Shown here one piece after another: positions 6,866 to 8,671 of a stretch of DNA of 8,671 nt. The translations under genes were made by a program, and so were the position numbers. Origin of the DNA: an uncultured Collinsella sp. GTDB lineage: Bacteria; Actinomycetota; Coriobacteriia; Coriobacteriales; Coriobacteriaceae. The DNA is taken from the NCBI GenBank assembly GCA_900547805.1, contig URIE01000080.1:1-8671 (forward strand), in the 5' to 3' direction. Within the stretch, counting starts at the first letter, position 1; each line of letters opens with the position of its first letter. The notes below the pieces were generated by a model. That model was not told where the DNA came from. It did no database searches and worked only from the letters and a program-made list of their open reading frames with translations.

Positions 6866-6904
6866 CGCTCGGGGTGTCTTGCTACACACCCCGAGCGGCT
6901 TTGT
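6866..6904 (+). terminator. Terminator-like hairpin after arcB
   Basis: CGCTCGGGGTGT (6866-6877) and ACACCCCGAGCG (6886-6897) form a perfect 12-bp stem with an 8-nt loop, starting 16 bases after the arcB stop. The following GGCTTTGTCT is only a weak U-tract. It should terminate at least part of the transcripts, leaving the transporter on read-through or on its own promoter. Confidence 0.65.
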
Positions 6905-6911
6905 CTGGTAA

Positions 6912-6965
6912 ATATCTCGCGTCGGGCGGTGGGCACGGCACGGAAGATCCGCTTCGCGCGAGAAA
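6912..6965 (+). other. Second inverted repeat in the arcB-transporter gap
   Basis: TCTCGCG shortly after the arcB terminator and CGCGAGA about 35 bases later are perfect 7-bp inverted copies. The sequence between them is G-rich and includes a small CGG/CCG hairpin around GAAGATCC. It ends roughly 15-20 bases before the transporter's ribosome site. It may be a long-looped leader stem; I see no clear promoter here. Confidence 0.3.
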
Positions 6966-6980
6966 GTTAAATGATTTATG

Positions 6981-6988
6981 AAGGGGGG
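6981..6988 (+). promoter_or_regulatory. Ribosome-binding site of the arcD-like transporter
   Basis: AAGGGGGG lies nine bases before the ATG at 6998. Two earlier in-frame ATGs (6971 and 6989) are less likely: one precedes this site and the other directly abuts it. The ATG at 6998 begins a short Lys-rich N-terminus followed by the first membrane segment. Confidence 0.6.
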
Positions 6989-6997
6989 ATGAGAACC

Positions 6998-8476
6998 ATG
7001 ACTGAGACCGCTAAGAAAAAGCGCGGTATGCCTTCATCGTTCACCATTCTTCTAGCTCTGCTGGCAATTGTTGCAGTGATTACCGTTATCGTCTCCGGCA
7101 CGTCCGGCGGCGCGGTTACTGCAGCCCGCCTGAGCGATTTCTGCACCGCCCCGATCCTGGGCTTCGCTGACGCTCTGCCCGTCTGCCTCTTCGTTATGAT
7201 CCTGGGCGGCTTCCTCGGTATGATGACCGAGACTGGCGCTCTGGACAACGGCATCGCCGTTCTGGTGCAGAAGCTTAAGGGCAACGAGATCATGCTCGTT
7301 CCTGTCCTTATGCTCATTTTCTCCCTCGGTGGTACCACCTATGGTATGTGCGAGGAGACCGTTCCCTTCTACGCCCTGCTCGCCGCTACCATGATGGCTG
7401 CTGGCTTCGACCCCATGGTCGGCGCCGCTACCGTCCTGCTCGGCGCTGGCTGCGGCTGCCTGGGCTCCACGGTTAACCCGTTCGCCGTCGGCGCTGCCGT
7501 CGACGCTCTGACCGGCGTTGGCATTGAGGTCAACCAGTCCATCATCATCGGCCTCGGTGCCGTCCTGTGGATTGTCACCACCGCTATGTCCATCGTCTTC
7601 GTGATGAACTATGCCAAGAAGGTCAAGGCTGACAAGGGTTCCACCATCCTGTCGATGCAGGAGCTCAAGGACGCCGAAGAGGCTCACGGCAAGGCTGCTT
7701 CCGAGGTCCACAAGGAGGTCAAGCTCACCGGTCGTCAGAAGGGTGTTCTGATCGCCTTCGCCTTCACCTTCGTCGTCATGATCGTCGGCTTCATCCCGCT
7801 GGCCGACCTCAACGAGGGCGTCGCCAACTTCTTCGACGCTGGCGCTGTCTACGACGCCGACGGTAACGCCGTCGTCCAGGGCTGGTCTGCCCTGATCACC
7901 GGCCTGCCCATTGGCCAGTGGTACTTCGACGAGGCTTCCACCTGGTTCTTCCTCATGGCCGTCCTGATCGGTATCATCGGTGGCCTGTCCGAGAAGCAGA
8001 TCGTCAACACCTTCATCACCGGCGCTGCCGACATGATGTCCGTTGTTCTCGTCATCGCCCTCGCCCGTGGTATCTCCGTCCTCATGGCTAACACCGGCCT
8101 CGACGTCTTCGTCCTCGACGCTGCCGCCAATGCCCTGGCTGGCCTGTCCGGCGTGATCTTCGCTCCCATGAGCTTCCTGGTTTACTTCGGCCTGTCCTTC
8201 CTGATCCCCTCGACCTCCGGTATGGCCACCGTCTCCATGCCCATCATGGGACCGCTGGCTGTTAAGCTCGGCTTCTCGCCCGAGGTCATGGTCATGATCT
8301 TCTCCGCTGCTATCGGTGTCGTGAACCTGTTCACCCCGACCTCCGGCGCCATCATGGGCGGTCTCGCCCTGGCCAAGATCGAGTGGACGACCTGGCTCAA
8401 GTTTGCCCTTAAGCTCATCGTCGCTCTCTCCGTCGTCTGCGCCGTCATCCTGACCGTCGCCTGCGTGCTGCTCTAA
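6998..8476 (+). CDS. arcD: YfcC/DcuC-family membrane carrier, probable arginine/ornithine antiporter
   Basis: This 492-residue protein is strongly hydrophobic, with about 12-13 membrane segments judged by eye, the first at about 14-35 after a positively charged N-terminus (KKKRG), suggesting a cytoplasmic N-terminus. A charged loop at about 205-247 and an acidic, aromatic loop at about 272-315 divide it. Each half carries a Gly/Thr/Ser-rich hallmark: GGTTYGMCEETVPF at about 111-124 with STVNPF at 157-162, and IPSTSGMATVSMPIMGP at about 403-419 with NLFTPTSGA at about 443-451. This duplicated pattern is that of the YfcC/C4-dicarboxylate-like carrier family, to which the ArcD proteins of streptococcal arginine deiminase clusters also belong, not the amino acid-polyamine APC type. 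Position after arcA and arcB makes arginine/ornithine exchange the likely role; substrate cannot be read from sequence. Family confidence is high, the arcD assignment moderate. Confidence 0.85.
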   Translation: MTETAKKKRGMPSSFTILLALLAIVAVITVIVSGTSGGAVTAARLSDFCTAPILGFADALPVCLFVMILGGFLGMMTETGALDNGIAVLVQKLKGNEIMLVPVLMLIFSLGGTTYGMCEETVPFYALLAATMMAAGFDPMVGAATVLLGAGCGCLGSTVNPFAVGAAVDALTGVGIEVNQSIIIGLGAVLWIVTTAMSIVFVMNYAKKVKADKGSTILSMQELKDAEEAHGKAASEVHKEVKLTGRQKGVLIAFAFTFVVMIVGFIPLADLNEGVANFFDAGAVYDADGNAVVQGWSALITGLPIGQWYFDEASTWFFLMAVLIGIIGGLSEKQIVNTFITGAADMMSVVLVIALARGISVLMANTGLDVFVLDAAANALAGLSGVIFAPMSFLVYFGLSFLIPSTSGMATVSMPIMGPLAVKLGFSPEVMVMIFSAAIGVVNLFTPTSGAIMGGLALAKIEWTTWLKFALKLIVALSVVCAVILTVACVLL

Positions 8477-8671
8477 GTACCCAACGGGTACCCCACGGAA
8501 ACCTTGACGATCCTGTAGAGGATCACCTGGTCATCGTCTGTCCGGTGGGGTAAACCCACCGGTAGACTCCTACCTTTAGCCCCCTTCCGTTCCGTGCGCG
8601 GGAGGGGGCGCACTTATGTTGCGCGGTTCTACGAACCGCGCAACCAGTTGACGCTGCGCGCCGCCCAGAAC
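8477..8671 (+). other. Gene-free, hairpin-dense region downstream of the transporter
   Basis: No coding region is apparent up to the window edge. On the plus strand these stems are visible: GTACCC/GGGTAC (8477-8482 with 8486-8491), GATCCT/AGGATC (8509-8514 with 8519-8524), CCGGTGGG/CCCACCGG (8542-8549 with 8555-8562), GGTAG/CTACC (8561-8565 with 8570-8574), GCCCCCTTCC/GGGAGGGGGC (8579-8588 with 8600-8609, one G-U pair) and a perfect 12-bp stem (8618-8629 with 8633-8644). None is followed by a strong U-tract. TACCCCACGG (8489-8498) can alternatively pair with 8542-8552, which excludes the first and third stems. This may be a set of weak terminators or a structured leader for the next gene. Confidence 0.5.
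8618..8644 (+). repeat. Perfect 12-bp inverted repeat with 3-base loop
   Basis: GTTGCGCGGTTC (8618-8629) and GAACCGCGCAAC (8633-8644) are perfectly complementary around TAC. No U-tract follows on either strand, so it is not a standard Rho-independent terminator. A TTGACG at 8648-8653 just after it could be a -35 element for the next gene, but any -10 would lie beyond the window. Confidence 0.6.

Noticed and set aside
7052..7711. A 219-codon minus-strand open frame opposite the transporter.
   Set aside because: It is antisense to a clear membrane carrier; its Asp/Gly/His-rich translation is what antisense reading of Ala/Val/Ile codons yields.
8477..8524. A T-box or other named riboswitch after the transporter.
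   Set aside because: The GGGTACC and neighbouring stems do not include the conserved T-box antiterminator sequence or other consensus cores I can recognise; only generic structure is supported.

Overview
The window reads as chromosomal DNA of a high-GC anaerobic Actinobacterium, most likely of the Coriobacteriia (Collinsella/Olsenella-like). This is inferred from the protein sequences, the GC-rich codon use and the fermentative arginine genes; no rRNA or tRNA is present to confirm it. I see no insertion sequence, CRISPR array, prophage or toxin-antitoxin gene.

The left half is on the minus strand. ppk1 (polyphosphate kinase, about 1454-3949) lies upstream of rlmD (an Fe-S, TRAM-domain 23S rRNA uracil-C5 methyltransferase, 40-1353). 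A convincing intrinsic terminator lies between them. The PPK1 has a complete catalytic core plus an unusual Ala/Glu/Pro-rich C-terminal extension of about 130-140 residues, which ends in a basic, glycine-patterned hydrophobic tail.

A divergent intergenic region of about 560 bp (3950-4507), visibly more AT-rich than the genes around it, separates ppk1 from the plus-strand genes. It holds candidate promoters for both directions, several short direct and inverted repeats, and, just before arcA, two adjacent stem-loops with a competing alternative pairing.

The right half is an arginine deiminase pathway cluster on the plus strand. arcA (arginine to citrulline plus ammonia) is followed by arcB (citrulline plus phosphate to ornithine plus carbamoyl phosphate). 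Then comes a YfcC/DcuC-family membrane carrier that by context is the arginine/ornithine exchanger (arcD-like). Carbamate kinase (arcC), which makes the ATP, is not in the window; it may lie just beyond the right edge. The genes are separated by 105 to 147 bp, each gap containing a strong hairpin, so expression is probably graded by partial termination or RNA processing.

The last 195 bp, after the transporter, contains no evident gene but a dense series of stem-loops with mutually exclusive pairings, a candidate structured leader for the next gene. arcA differs from its two partners in codon use: almost every codon ends in G or C. The gene content is a known pathway; the less ordinary parts are the RNA-structured leaders and spacers, the arcA composition and the PPK1 tail.
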